DNA of 64,000 nt from Streptomyces hiroshimensis. GTDB taxonomy: Bacteria; Actinomycetota; Actinomycetes; Streptomycetales; Streptomycetaceae. The notes beneath the pieces are model-generated. The model was not told the origin of the DNA, did no database searches, and saw nothing but the letters and a program-made list of their open reading frames with translations. A program made the position numbers and the translations under genes. Positions 16,948 to 25,667 of the stretch are shown in pieces. The first letter of the stretch is position 1; each line of letters starts with the position of its first letter. The stretch lies in NCBI RefSeq assembly GCF_014650335.1, contig NZ_BMUT01000007.1:253864-317863 (forward strand), given 5' to 3'.

Positions 16948-17160
16948 TCAGTCGGTCAGGACCCTCACCACGGTCCGGATCACGCGCCACACCCAGCCCA
17001 GTGCGCCGATCTCGATCGCGGTGTCCGCGGCGTCGACGGCCAGATCGGCCCGCTCGGCCCGGTCCGGGCGCCGGCAGCGCCGGCACGTGCGCCGCCAGAA
17101 GCGGCCGTCCCTTCCACAGCGCCTGCACGCGCCCCCGCGGTTCCACATGGGCATGATCAT
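16948..17160 (-). CDS. small zinc-ribbon protein downstream of CobW GTPase
   Basis: 70 residues. Two CxxC pairs (CRRC near residue 12 and CRRC near residue 27) form a zinc ribbon in a very Arg-rich context, followed by an acidic stretch and a C-terminal hydrophobic helix ([18 protein letters not shown]). Its ATG overlaps the CobW stop (ATGA), so it is co-translated with a putative zinc metallochaperone. It may be a zinc client or sensor, possibly membrane-associated. No known family name is recognised. Confidence 0.6.
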   Translation of the reverse strand: MIMPMWNRGGACRRCGRDGRFWRRTCRRCRRPDRAERADLAVDAADTAIEIGALGWVWRVIRTVVRVLTD

Positions 17161-18353
17161 CCCACGGGCGGCCCCGGGACCCCGGCCTCGCAGGCGTCGT
17201 CGATTCCGTGGGTGTCCCACGCGGGGAACGGGTCCGCGGCAGGGAGGCCTTCGCCGTCCTGCATGAGGCAGCCCGCCAGGGCGGCGCGGAGTTCGTCGGC
17301 GCGCAGGCCGGTGCCGATGAAGACCAACTCCTGGCCCTGGGCACTGCCCGGCTCCGAGCCGGCGTCCGCGCCCGTGTCCGTGTCCCGGAATCCGGAGGGC
17401 TCGAAGCGGGCGACAGAGCCGGCCTGCGACCACAGGCCGGTCACCCGGGGCCGGCTCGCCAGCCGGAAGAAGCCCTTGGAGCGCAGGACCCGGCCGTAAG
17501 CCCCGCTGTCGAGGCCTACGGTGACGAACTCCCACAGGCGGCCCGGGTGGAACGGGGTGCCGGAGCGGAAGACCGTGCTGGAGATGCCGTACTCCTCGGT
17601 CTCCGGGACATGGTCCCCGTTGAGCTCCATGACCCAGCCCGGGGCCTGCTGCGCCCGCTCCAGGTCGAACAGCCCGGTCCCGAGGACGTCGCCGAGGTCC
17701 ACGCGCCCGTGGGTGGCGGTCACGACCCGGGCAGGCGGGTTGAGCCGGGCGAGGGCGGCCCGCAGCCGTCCGGCGCTCTCCGCGTCGACGAGGTCGAGCT
17801 TGTTGAGCACGATGACGTCGGCGAATTCGATCTGGTCCATCAGCAGGTCGCTGACGGTGCGCTCGTCGCCCTCGTACTGGTCGAGCCCGCGTTCGGCGAG
17901 CCCGTCCCCGCCTTCCAGCTCAGGCAGGAAACCCGCGGCATCGACGACCGTCACCATGGTGTCGAGGCGCGCCAGGTCGCCGAGGGTGGCGCCGTCGTCG
18001 CGGGGGAAGGCGAAGGTCGCCGCCACGGGCATCGGTTCGGAGATGCCGCTGGACTCGATGAGGAGATGGTCGAAGCGGTCCTCGCGGGCGAGGCGGCCGA
18101 CCTCCTCCAGCAGGTCGTCCCGCAGGGTGCAGCAGATGCACCCGTTGGTCATCTCGACCAGGCGCTCCTCGGTCCGCGACAGGGCGGCCTCACCGCCGCG
18201 CACGAGCGCGGCGTCGATGTTGATCTCGCTCATGTCATTGACGATCACGGCGACCCGCAGGCCCTCGCGGTTGCTCAGCACGTGGTTGAGCAGGGTGGTC
18301 TTGCCCGCTCCGAGGAAGCCGGAGAGAACGGTGACGGGCAGTCGTCCGCGCAT
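17157..18353 (-). CDS. CobW/COG0523-family metal-chaperone GTPase
   Basis: 398 residues. P-loop GTPase domain: [17 protein letters not shown] (Walker A), [17 protein letters not shown] (base recognition). [12 protein letters not shown] contains the CxCC metal-binding motif that defines COG0523 proteins. A C-terminal CobW_C domain follows ([17 protein letters not shown]). Such GTPases insert zinc into client proteins when zinc is scarce. Start 18353, five bases after the bL32 stop. Linkage to a cysteine-free bL32 and a Zur-like box upstream supports a role in zinc limitation. Confidence 0.88.
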   Translation of the reverse strand: MRGRLPVTVLSGFLGAGKTTLLNHVLSNREGLRVAVIVNDMSEINIDAALVRGGEAALSRTEERLVEMTNGCICCTLRDDLLEEVGRLAREDRFDHLLIESSGISEPMPVAATFAFPRDDGATLGDLARLDTMVTVVDAAGFLPELEGGDGLAERGLDQYEGDERTVSDLLMDQIEFADVIVLNKLDLVDAESAGRLRAALARLNPPARVVTATHGRVDLGDVLGTGLFDLERAQQAPGWVMELNGDHVPETEEYGISSTVFRSGTPFHPGRLWEFVTVGLDSGAYGRVLRSKGFFRLASRPRVTGLWSQAGSVARFEPSGFRDTDTGADAGSEPGSAQGQELVFIGTGLRADELRAALAGCLMQDGEGLPAADPFPAWDTHGIDDACEAGVPGPPVG

Positions 18354-18358
18354 GCCCG

Positions 18359-18529
18359 TCAGCCTTCGGGGCGCAGCAGCCCGCGCTCGTAGGCCTTGAC
18401 CAGGCGCTGCGGCACCAGGCGGGCGACGCCGTCGACCGTGAGGGGCACCAGCTGCGGCGTGACGGCCTTCCACTGGGCGCGGCGGTGGCGGGTGTTGCTG
18501 CGGGACATCTTCCGCTTGGGAACGGCCAT
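18359..18529 (-). CDS. rpmF: 50S ribosomal protein bL32, cysteine-free form
   Basis: 56 residues starting [20 protein letters not shown], the conserved bL32 N-terminus. The zinc-binding cysteines found in C+ bL32 are absent, so this is a C- paralogue. In actinomycetes such C- ribosomal proteins replace the zinc-loaded forms when zinc is low and are repressed by Zur. First gene of a three-gene operon with the CobW GTPase and a zinc-ribbon protein. Confidence 0.9.
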   Translation of the reverse strand: MAVPKRKMSRSNTRHRRAQWKAVTPQLVPLTVDGVARLVPQRLVKAYERGLLRPEG

Positions 18530-18571
18530 GGGGTTCGGGGTCCTCTCCGGTCGGTACGGACCCGACGCTAT

Positions 18572-18592
18572 ATGAAAATGGATCCCATTACC
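18572..18592 (-). promoter_or_regulatory. probable Zur box
   Basis: ATGAAAATGGATCCCATTACC is an imperfect palindrome centred on GATC with the ATGAAAATG half-site typical of actinobacterial Zur operators. It lies 43 bases upstream of the bL32 start. The assignment rests on motif resemblance and on the zinc-related genes it would control. Confidence 0.55.
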
Positions 18593-18705
18593 AACTGTGG
18601 AGGCGATCTTCCGCCGCGCTTGCGTGGCATTCACGCCAAGCGGCCGCCTCCGGCGCCGGGACCTGGCAGGGTGACCGGCAGTCGTGACGAGTGAGGTGGT
18701 CGGGC

Positions 18706-19965
18706 GTGCCCGGTAAGTCCTGGCTCCGGTTCGTGATGGCGGCGCTGATCGTGCTGGCCGTCCTTCCGGACACCGCCGGCGCGTCCTCGCCCGGCAGAAC
18801 CCCGGTCGTGCTGTTCCCCGCGTTCCGCCTCACCCGGCTGCAGGTGAACGTCGAGCGCCAGACGGCGGCGCCCGGCTGCCCCCGGTCGGGCACCTTCCAG
18901 GACTGGTACCGCAACGATCACCCCAGCACCGTCTTCAGCCAGGTCTGCCAGGACCGGCTGCTCACCCTCCGCTACGACGGCGACCGGTCGAAGCCGATGC
19001 CGGAACGCTTCTCGGAGCAGCCCGGGGTCACGGTCCGGATCGCCGGCCACGGCAGGACGGACAGCGCGCCCTTCTACGAGCCGCTGTACCGGGCGCTCGA
19101 AGACCGGGGGTACCGGCGCGACGCCGACATCCGGGTGGCGGGCTACGACGCCCGGCTCACCCCGGACATGGGCGGCTTCCTGGAGCGGACCCGCAGGCTC
19201 GTCGAGCGCACGTACAGGGAGAACGGCAACCGCCCCGTCCACCTCGTCGGCCACTCCAACGGGCCGCTCTACGCGCAGTACCTGCTGACCCACACCTCAC
19301 GCGCGTGGCGCGACACCTACGTCCACGGCTTCACGTCCCTCGCGGGGAACCTCCCCGGGCAGGGCCTGCTCTACCCAGTGCTGTTCACCGGCCTGAACGC
19401 CCAGGACTTCGGCTACCCGGCGACGCGGGAGAATGCCGTCAGCAGCGCGCTCATGTACCTCACCGCGCCCTCGACGTACATGAGCGCCTCCGATCCCGCG
19501 GTCTTCGGGAACCGGGAGGCCGTGGTCCGGGACACCTCGACCGGCCGCTCTTACACGCCGCGCGACTACCGGAAGCTGTTCGCCGACGCGGGCCTGCCGG
19601 TGGCCTCGGAGCTCGCCGATCACTACCTCGGCTTCGTCCGCTTCACCGGCCCCCGCTGGTTCCCCGGCGTCGATGCGTACGCGGAGAAGGGGTCCGGGCT
19701 GCCGTCGGTCGTCGGTGCACAGCTGGACGGACTGAAGCCGGGGCAGGTGATCACCACCGACCGCTTCCTCCACCGGGACGGCGACGGCAATCAGGAGGAC
19801 ATCACCAACGAGGCGGTCGAGGCCTGGCGGGCCATGCCCTGCCACCGCTTCAGCCTGACCGACAACCCCGGCATCGAGCACTTCGCCCTGCCCGGCGACC
19901 GGAACGTGCTCGGCCGCCTGCTCACCCGCCTTGCGCAGCCGCGCTCGCGGTGCCTCAGCGGGTGA
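18706..19965 (+). CDS. secreted LCAT-like lipase/acyltransferase
   Basis: 419 residues. Signal peptide: [22 protein letters not shown]. The alpha/beta-hydrolase nucleophile elbow GHSNG is near residue 185, preceded by PVHLV; a late Asp and the motif [12 protein letters not shown] supply the likely acid and catalytic His. The opening [16 protein letters not shown] resembles lecithin:cholesterol acyltransferase-type enzymes. It probably hydrolyses or transfers acyl groups of lipids outside the cell. Start at GTG 18706; an upstream in-frame GTG at 18691 is possible. Monocistronic. Confidence 0.78.
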   Translation: MPGKSWLRFVMAALIVLAVLPDTAGASSPGRTPVVLFPAFRLTRLQVNVERQTAAPGCPRSGTFQDWYRNDHPSTVFSQVCQDRLLTLRYDGDRSKPMPERFSEQPGVTVRIAGHGRTDSAPFYEPLYRALEDRGYRRDADIRVAGYDARLTPDMGGFLERTRRLVERTYRENGNRPVHLVGHSNGPLYAQYLLTHTSRAWRDTYVHGFTSLAGNLPGQGLLYPVLFTGLNAQDFGYPATRENAVSSALMYLTAPSTYMSASDPAVFGNREAVVRDTSTGRSYTPRDYRKLFADAGLPVASELADHYLGFVRFTGPRWFPGVDAYAEKGSGLPSVVGAQLDGLKPGQVITTDRFLHRDGDGNQEDITNEAVEAWRAMPCHRFSLTDNPGIEHFALPGDRNVLGRLLTRLAQPRSRCLSG

Positions 19966-19983
19966 GGGAGGCGCACGCCCGGG

Positions 19984-20799
19984 TCACGACTTGCGGCGGG
20001 GCTTTCCGCGCTGGGCGCCCTTGGAGCCGGCCGCGCCGCCCCGGGGGGCCTTGCCGCCGGACTTGCCGGCCGCCGGCTTGCGCTGCGCGCCGCCGCCCGT
20101 GCCGGGGCGCTTCTGCTTGGGCTGCGCCTTGCCCTGGGTCTTGGCCTGGGCCTTGGTCCGTTCCTTGGTCTGCCCCGCCTGGGGCAGGGGTCGGCCCCGC
20201 GAGCTGTTGACCGTCCGCCCGCGGACGATCCCGATGAAGTGCTCGACCAGGTCGGTGGTCTCATCCTGCGGCCACGACAGGGCGACGCGGGATTCGGGGG
20301 CGTCCGACAGCGGCCGGTAGGTGAGGTCCTTGCGGTGGTGCAGGCGGGCGAGCGACTGCGGCACGACGAGCACGCCCACCCCCGCCGCCACCAGCTCGAT
20401 GGCGTCCGCCGTCGTGGCGGGACGCTCGATCGCGGGCTGCCCGGGAAGCGTCTCCCAGCCCAGGACGTCGTCGAGGGGATGCAGCACGATCTCGTCGGCC
20501 AGATCCTCCGGGGACACCTCGTCGACCGCCGCCACGACGTGGTCCTTGGGGATCACGACCACGGTCGTCTCGGTGTAGAGGGGGATCGCGCTGAGGTCCT
20601 GCCGGTCCACCGGCAGCCGTACGAAACCCGCGTCGGCGTCGCCGCGCCGCAGCGTCTCGCACGCTTCGGCGGCGGGCACCGCCACGAGCGTCAGTGGGAC
20701 TTCGGGCAGCCGCTCGTTCCAGATCCGCACCCACTTGGTGGGTGTCACTCCAGGGACATACGCGAGCCGGAACGAAGGGGAGTCTTCCGAGCCTGTCAC
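19984..20799 (-). CDS. LysR-type effector-binding domain protein without HTH, basic tail
   Basis: 271 residues. Residues 1-200 match the LysR substrate-binding domain (FRLAYVPGVTPTKWVRIWNE, GDADAGFVRLPVD, AIELVAAGVGVLVVPQSLA) but the N-terminal winged HTH is missing; the protein starts directly at the first beta-strand of the effector domain. The last ~65 residues are a Lys/Arg/Gly/Ala tail (TKAQAKTQGKAQPKQKRP and similar) that could bind nucleic acid. Divergent from a DUF5997 gene 37 bases away; this pair is conserved in actinobacteria. Function unknown. Confidence 0.75.
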   Translation of the reverse strand: MTGSEDSPSFRLAYVPGVTPTKWVRIWNERLPEVPLTLVAVPAAEACETLRRGDADAGFVRLPVDRQDLSAIPLYTETTVVVIPKDHVVAAVDEVSPEDLADEIVLHPLDDVLGWETLPGQPAIERPATTADAIELVAAGVGVLVVPQSLARLHHRKDLTYRPLSDAPESRVALSWPQDETTDLVEHFIGIVRGRTVNSSRGRPLPQAGQTKERTKAQAKTQGKAQPKQKRPGTGGGAQRKPAAGKSGGKAPRGGAAGSKGAQRGKPRRKS

Positions 20800-20836
20800 C
20801 CCGCCAGGTTACCGGTCGTGGTCAGAGGTAGCTCAC

Positions 20837-21262
20837 ATGCTCGATACCCTTGACAGCATGACGTCGCACAAGACCACCCAGACCATGAAGCCCGCGACCG
20901 CGGCGAAGAAGCTGGGTGTGTACCTCCAGGCCACCCCCGCAGAGTTCCAGGAGGGTGTCGTCTCGCGCAGCGAGCTCAACGCACTGCAGGCCGATCCGCC
21001 CCAGTGGCTGCAGGAGCTGCGCCGCAACGGCCCGCACCCCCGGCCCGTGGTCGCGGCGAAGCTCGGCGTCTCCATCGCGGGCCTGGCCCGCGGCGGGGTC
21101 ACGGAAGCCCTCACCACCGAGCAGATCGACGCTCTGAAGGACGCGCAGCCCGAGTGGCTGCAGCGCGAGCGCGCCGTCCAGGCCGAGGTCCGCAAGGAGG
21201 CCGCGCGCATCAAGGAGAAGAACGCGGCCCGCGACGGTCAGGCCGACGGCCCGAACGCCTGA
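20837..21262 (+). CDS. DUF5997 family protein
   Basis: 141 residues, from ATG 20837 with AGAGG upstream; ATG 20858 (MTSHKTTQTMKPATAAKKLG) is an alternative start. Helical protein with KLGVYLQATPAEFQEGVVSR, two Trp-Leu repeats (PPQWLQELR and QPEWLQRER) and KLGVSIAGLARGGVTEALT in the middle, then a charged C-terminal helix. The repeat of a KLGV...E..DPP.WL unit suggests two copies of a small helical, possibly DNA-binding, module. Divergent from the LysR effector-domain gene. Function unknown. Confidence 0.72.
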   Translation: MLDTLDSMTSHKTTQTMKPATAAKKLGVYLQATPAEFQEGVVSRSELNALQADPPQWLQELRRNGPHPRPVVAAKLGVSIAGLARGGVTEALTTEQIDALKDAQPEWLQRERAVQAEVRKEAARIKEKNAARDGQADGPNA

Positions 21263-21331
21263 CCCCTCCGTGACCTTGGTCACCCGCCTCACCTGCCTCA
21301 CGCGTCGGCGCCGGTCGGGGCGCACGGCCGT

Positions 21332-21352
21332 CGGCCGGTAAGCCTCCGGCCG
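21332..21352. terminator. hairpin between convergent genes
   Basis: CGGCCGG (21332-21338) pairs with CCGGCCG (21346-21352) around TAAGCCT. It lies in the 126-base gap between convergent DUF5997 and the 146-aa hypothetical gene, and can act in both directions. A separate palindrome GTGACC-TT-GGTCAC sits at 21269-21282. Confidence 0.55.
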
Positions 21353-21388
21353 GCCGCCGGGCCGTGAGGATCAAGGAACGCGGGGACG

Positions 21389-21829
21389 TCAGCGGCGCAG
21401 GTCGCGGGAGAGGTCGATGAGCCCGCCCGCCAAGGTGACGACGACCTGTTCACGGAACTCGTCCGGCGTCAGCTTCACCGGGGTGTCGGGGCCGGTGTGC
21501 CCGGTGATGACACCCGACGGCGCCTCCGCCTTCGCGGCCTGCTCCTCGGATATGCCGTCCAGGGAGTGGGCTACGGCTCCGGACACCGCGCTCTGCATCG
21601 ACTTGGCCACGCTGAGGTCGTCGACGGAGAACCCCACGTAGGCCGCGATCACCTTGCCCGAGCCGTCCACCACGCGGATGCCCTTGGCGATGGCGTTCCC
21701 CCCGCTCACCGTGAGCGTCGGGATGCCGTCCTCCGACTGCGTCAGTGAGAGCGTGCCGCGCTTGATCGCCGGATTGGCCATGGCGTCACTTGAGCCACCA
21801 GGCACATCTGCCGCACTGCGGTCGGCCAT
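21389..21829 (-). CDS. hypothetical protein
   Basis: 146 residues, not recognised with confidence. The N-terminal 20 residues are polar; the body alternates short strands and helices (GTLSLTQSEDGIPTLTVSGG, GIRVVDGSGKVIAAYVGFSV) and reads TPVKLTPDEFREQVVVTLAG near the C-terminus. No signal peptide or membrane segment. ATG at 21829 with AAGGGGAAG upstream supports the start. Third-position GC is normal for the genome. It is monocistronic. Confidence 0.6.
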   Translation of the reverse strand: MADRSAADVPGGSSDAMANPAIKRGTLSLTQSEDGIPTLTVSGGNAIAKGIRVVDGSGKVIAAYVGFSVDDLSVAKSMQSAVSGAVAHSLDGISEEQAAKAEAPSGVITGHTGPDTPVKLTPDEFREQVVVTLAGGLIDLSRDLRR

Positions 21830-21937
21830 GATGCTTCCCCTTCGCCGGAGTGTCGGGACGCGCTCTCCCTACTACCCCGGCAGCCGGGCGCCGATACGCG
21901 AGGCGTAGAACCGTTCAACGGGGCTACGCGTACCGAT

Positions 21938-22294
21938 ATGACTACTTCTCACCTCGTCGGTCCCGAAGGGCCGAGGGCCGGGGTCCGCCCTGTCGCCGAG
22001 GTCCAGCAGGCCCATCGCCGGCTCGACCGGAAGGCGGCGGGGCCGGTCCGGCAGACGCAGTACACGCGCGGCGCCCTCACCGCGTACCTCTGGGCTCTGG
22101 GCCGGGGACAGGTGTCCCCGGTGACCGGCGGCCGCTGCGACGGGCGCCCGGACCTGCCCGCCCTGACGGCCGAAGCGGACGCCGCCCAAGCGCAACTGGA
22201 GGACTTCACGCAGCGGACCGTGCCCAGGGACTACGTTCACGGAGTGCTCGACACCCTGGCCTGGGTGTGCGGCCACAGCGACGCCCGTCCCTGA
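21938..22294 (+). CDS. hypothetical protein
   Basis: 118 residues, not recognised. Mostly helical (VAEVQQAHRRLDRKAAGPV; TAEADAAQAQLEDFTQR; VLDTLAWVCGHSDARP). GALTAYLWALGRGQVSPVTG may be a short loop-helix motif. It ends seven bases from the convergent BesD-like gene. ATG at 21938; the ribosome-binding site is weak. Codon usage is typical for the region. Confidence 0.55.
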   Translation: MTTSHLVGPEGPRAGVRPVAEVQQAHRRLDRKAAGPVRQTQYTRGALTAYLWALGRGQVSPVTGGRCDGRPDLPALTAEADAAQAQLEDFTQRTVPRDYVHGVLDTLAWVCGHSDARP

Positions 22295-22300
22295 CCGGGG

Positions 22301-23128
22301 TCAGGCGGCCCGGTGCACCGGCCGCGCCGCACCGGCCTCGGGGTTCTCCCACCAGCGGTCGTTCCCGGTCAGCTCCTTGCCGAGATCGCGCTCGGCGGAC
22401 CAGGAGACGACGAGCATGGTGCGCACCGCCCCGTCCTCCGCCAGCGGCACCGTCCGGTGCATCGTGGTGTCGCTGCGCAGCAGGTAGAGGTCCCCCGAGG
22501 CGAGCCCGTAGGTGTCGATCTGCCGCTCGCACAGGGTCTCGTTGATCCGGGGGTCGTTCTTGTCCCAGTGCGTGTGCGGCACGGCCTGGACCATGCCGCC
22601 GCTCGCGATCGGGGGCATGCGCAGCGCCCAGTTGAACGCGAAGCTGTAGTCGTCCCAGTGCCAGCCGTGGGTGTCCGACGCGAACTCCTGGTGCGTGATC
22701 AGATAGCGCTCGTCATCGGACACTTCCGGAATGATCCGCTCGCGAGTGATGCCCGCCAGGAAGGTCAGCAGGACCTCCGAGCCGGTGACGGCGCGGATCA
22801 GGTCGCTCTGCTCGACGTCCTGGCTCTTGACCACGCTCAGATTGCGCGGTGTGCCGCCGGTGGTGCCGAGCACGAGGTCGCGGCGCTCCTTGTGCTCCCG
22901 GATGAGCCGGTCGGCCTCGGCGCGCACGGCGTTTATCAGCTCTTCGGGGACGATCCGCATGTGCGCGTCGAACTTCACGAAGCCGGTGCGCTGGAAGCGG
23001 TCCGCCAGCTGCTGCACCCGCTCCGGCGTGTAGTTCTCGGCCAGGAATTTCCCGAGCGTCTCGTCGATCTCGCCCACGTTGATCTCGCTTACGGTGATCT
23101 CGTCTGCGTTGATCTCGCCTGCGTTCAT
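22301..23128 (-). CDS. BesD/HalD-like Fe(II)/2-oxoglutarate oxygenase
   Basis: 275 residues. The first ~25 residues are repetitive (EIN/EID units) because of a 15-bp DNA repeat. The iron-binding part reads HGWHWDDYSFAFNW near residue 155, giving an HxD facial triad; the distal His and 2OG Arg are probably in MHRTVPL and VRTMLVVSW. The length and WHW(D/G)DY context resemble the BesD/HalD family acting on free amino acids. BesD halogenases carry HxG, so HxD here predicts hydroxylation rather than chlorination. Last gene of the 7-deazapurine operon; its start overlaps the MFS stop (ATGA). Confidence 0.7.
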   Translation of the reverse strand: MNAGEINADEITVSEINVGEIDETLGKFLAENYTPERVQQLADRFQRTGFVKFDAHMRIVPEELINAVRAEADRLIREHKERRDLVLGTTGGTPRNLSVVKSQDVEQSDLIRAVTGSEVLLTFLAGITRERIIPEVSDDERYLITHQEFASDTHGWHWDDYSFAFNWALRMPPIASGGMVQAVPHTHWDKNDPRINETLCERQIDTYGLASGDLYLLRSDTTMHRTVPLAEDGAVRTMLVVSWSAERDLGKELTGNDRWWENPEAGAARPVHRAA

Positions 23129-24369
23129 GGCGCGTTCTTCTCCTTTGCTGAGGGGTCGGGTTTCGTTTTCCAGCCGATCGCCGCGGCCAGGAGGGCCACG
23201 GCCGGTACCAGCAGGAGCGCCGTGCCGCCGCCCTGCGCGGCGGCGACGTGCGCACCCGCCGCCGCCCCCACCGCCCCGCCGGCCTGGTTGAGGCTGCTGA
23301 GCCAGGCCATGGTCTCGGTGACCCTCCCCTCGGGGGCGAGGTCCCCGGCGAGGGTGTACAGGGTGCCGAAGGCGGAGCCCACGACCGCTCCGGCCACCGG
23401 GCAGACCAGGAGGACCGTCAGCGGCGACAGGCGCGCGGCCAGGGCCAGCAGGCCGGCCCCCGCCGCGAACGCGCAGAGCAGTACGGAGATCCGCGGGCCG
23501 CGCGACAGCAGGGCGGGGGCGGCGCCCAGGGCGAGGCTGCCCAGGATGCTGCCGACGGACATGGCCCCCAGGTACAGGCCCGCGTACCCGGCCGCGCCGG
23601 AGGCCTGGGCGTGGAGGGGCAGTACGACGTCCACGACGGTGATCGCGACGACGAAGAGGCCGTGCGCGGCCATCAGGCGGCGCAGGGGTGCCGAGGCCAG
23701 GGGCCCGGCCGCCCGGTGACCGGGACGGGCCGGGCGCGGTGCGAGCGGGAAGCCGGTCAGCACGCCGACCGCACCGGCCATGAGGGCCGCGATGGCGGCG
23801 AACGGCGCGAATCCCGAGACCGACAGGCTGAGCCAGCCGGTCAGCACCGGGCCGGTGATCAGGGCGGCGTTCGTCAGGGTGGTGTCCAGGGCCATCGCGG
23901 TGGGCAGCGTCCGGGCACCGGCGCTTGCGAACCAGACCGAGCGCATCATGATGCCGACCGGGGGAACGGTGGCTCCCACGACCGCCGTGAGGCAGCAGAT
24001 CGCGACGGCGGACACCCCGTGGGCCACGGCCAGGAGCAGCAGGGCGCCGGCCGTCAGGTATCCGGCGAGGCAGACGGGCAGCACCACGCGGGGCGAACGG
24101 CGGTCGGCGAGCCGGCCGCGCAGGGGGGCGGTCAGCCCCTCCCCCACCGCCAGGCTGCTCACGGCCAGGCCCGCGACGCCGTAGGAGTACTCCCGGCCGA
24201 TGAGCAGCAGCAGGCTCAGGGGGACCATGCCGGCCGGGAGCTTCGACGCGAGGGCGGCCGCCGCGATCCGCCGGAAGCCGGGGGCTCCCAGCAGGTCGCG
24301 GTAGCCGGCGAGCAGCCGGCGCGGTGCGGGCTCGGTCGCCGCGGCGGGCTCGGCGGGCTCGGCGGACAT
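23125..24369 (-). CDS. MFS transporter in deazapurine operon
   Basis: 414 residues with about 12 membrane helices and a short polar N-terminus. GRLADRRSPRVVLP is motif A between helices 2 and 3. The composition is the compact Ala/Leu/Gly-rich type of small-molecule exporters in natural-product clusters. Start overlaps the ATP-grasp stop by one base (TGATG) and its own stop overlaps the hydroxylase start. It most likely exports the operon's product. Confidence 0.85.
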   Translation of the reverse strand: MSAEPAEPAAATEPAPRRLLAGYRDLLGAPGFRRIAAAALASKLPAGMVPLSLLLLIGREYSYGVAGLAVSSLAVGEGLTAPLRGRLADRRSPRVVLPVCLAGYLTAGALLLLAVAHGVSAVAICCLTAVVGATVPPVGIMMRSVWFASAGARTLPTAMALDTTLTNAALITGPVLTGWLSLSVSGFAPFAAIAALMAGAVGVLTGFPLAPRPARPGHRAAGPLASAPLRRLMAAHGLFVVAITVVDVVLPLHAQASGAAGYAGLYLGAMSVGSILGSLALGAAPALLSRGPRISVLLCAFAAGAGLLALAARLSPLTVLLVCPVAGAVVGSAFGTLYTLAGDLAPEGRVTETMAWLSSLNQAGGAVGAAAGAHVAAAQGGGTALLLVPAVALLAAAIGWKTKPDPSAKEKNAP

Positions 24370-25613
24370 CAGTGCGGATCCGGGGCGATCTCCAGCCTGA
24401 CGGTCGCCCTGATCTCGGCGAGCACGCGCTCGACCGTCTGCTGATCGGGGCCCGACACCCAGGCGCCGACGGGAATGGTCTTGACCTCGTGGGTGACGGG
24501 GACGTGGTCACCCGGCTCGTAGGAGACCAGCACCTTGTCGACCAGCGGATGGCTGCGGACCTGCTCCAGCCCGTGCACGGCGACGAGCGTGCCGGGGGCG
24601 TCGTCGTTGCGGACGGCGATGGCCCCGAAGAGCGCGCGGCTGCCGATCGGCTTGTCCATGATCTCCGGGCGGCGCCCCAGGTAGCACTGGAGGGAGTCGT
24701 GGAAGGGCCGGATGTCGGTGTACTGCTCCCACTGGTCCGTGGCGGGGCCGCCGGGGAGCCTGGCCCCCAGCTCGATGAGATGGACCCCCCGGGCGTTGAC
24801 CTTGACCTCGGTGTGGCTGGGTCCGCGGTGCACGCCGAAGGCGGTGAGCAGGTGCGTGACGTGTTCCGCGACCCGGTCCCAGTCGGGGTCCTCGGGGACG
24901 GCCTGGACGTTGTCCCAGAGCGGGAAGTCGTAGTCCCGGGAATCGGGCTGGCGGTACTCCCACATGTCCACGACGCGGTGGTCGCCGTCGCTGCTGAAGC
25001 AGTTGACCGCGAACTCCCGGCCCCTGACGTACTCCTCGACCAGCCACTCGTCCGGCCAGCTGAAGAGGCCGTTCTCGTCCTCGATCCTGAGGTTCTCGGC
25101 GGCCTGCGCGTCCCTGACCAGCGTGACGCCGTTCGCGCCGGCGTCCATGGTGGGCTTGACGATGACCGGGTAGCCGATCTCCGCGGCCGCCGCCGGGACC
25201 TCGGAGAGCTCCCGCACCCGGCGGAAGGCCGGGATGCGGACGCCCGCCCCGGCCGCGTGGGCGCGCATCGCGGCCTTGTTCCGCCGGGCCCACGCGAGGG
25301 AGACGTCGTTGCCCGGCAGCCCGAGGGCGTCCGCGACGACGTCGGCGAGGTGGACCGCGGACTCGAAGGCGGGGACGACGGCCCTGATCTCGTAGTCGAG
25401 GCTGCCGAGGGCTGCCAGCGCTTCGGAGGCGTCCGAGGCGTAGAGGGACAGGTCGTCGCCGTCGGTGTGGTCCGGCCAACGGGCGTTCAGTTCGCGGACC
25501 CCCAGGGTGTACAGGGCGACGACGGCCAGCCCCATGTCCGCGGCCGCCTTCTTGTAGCCCTCCCCGCTCTTGAGCGGGTCGACCAGGAGGACGGCGGGTT
25601 TGCACTCGTTCAC
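24369..25613 (-). CDS. ATP-grasp carboxylate-amine ligase
   Basis: 414 residues. Pre-ATP-grasp Rossmann region (VLLVDPLKSGEGYKKAAADM), then ATP-grasp: YPVIVKPTMDAGANGVTLV for the nucleotide lid, EEYVRGREFAVNCFSSDG, and the Mg-ATP end HTEVKVNARGVHLIELGARLP. Such enzymes activate a carboxylate as acyl phosphate and join it to an amine (dipeptide ligases such as BacD and BesA). It lies in the deazapurine operon, between an IPNS-like oxygenase and the exporter. GTG at 25613 follows GAGAGGGA. The substrate is unknown. Confidence 0.85.
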   Translation of the reverse strand: MNECKPAVLLVDPLKSGEGYKKAAADMGLAVVALYTLGVRELNARWPDHTDGDDLSLYASDASEALAALGSLDYEIRAVVPAFESAVHLADVVADALGLPGNDVSLAWARRNKAAMRAHAAGAGVRIPAFRRVRELSEVPAAAAEIGYPVIVKPTMDAGANGVTLVRDAQAAENLRIEDENGLFSWPDEWLVEEYVRGREFAVNCFSSDGDHRVVDMWEYRQPDSRDYDFPLWDNVQAVPEDPDWDRVAEHVTHLLTAFGVHRGPSHTEVKVNARGVHLIELGARLPGGPATDQWEQYTDIRPFHDSLQCYLGRRPEIMDKPIGSRALFGAIAVRNDDAPGTLVAVHGLEQVRSHPLVDKVLVSYEPGDHVPVTHEVKTIPVGAWVSGPDQQTVERVLAEIRATVRLEIAPDPH

Positions 25614-25667
25614 GGTGTCCCTCTCACGGGAGTCGTCTCGGCAGGGCTCGCGGCGGGCACGGGCGCG

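Noticed and set aside
22301-23128. Radical halogenase
   Set aside because: The iron motif is HxD; halogenases of this family use HxG to leave room for chloride.
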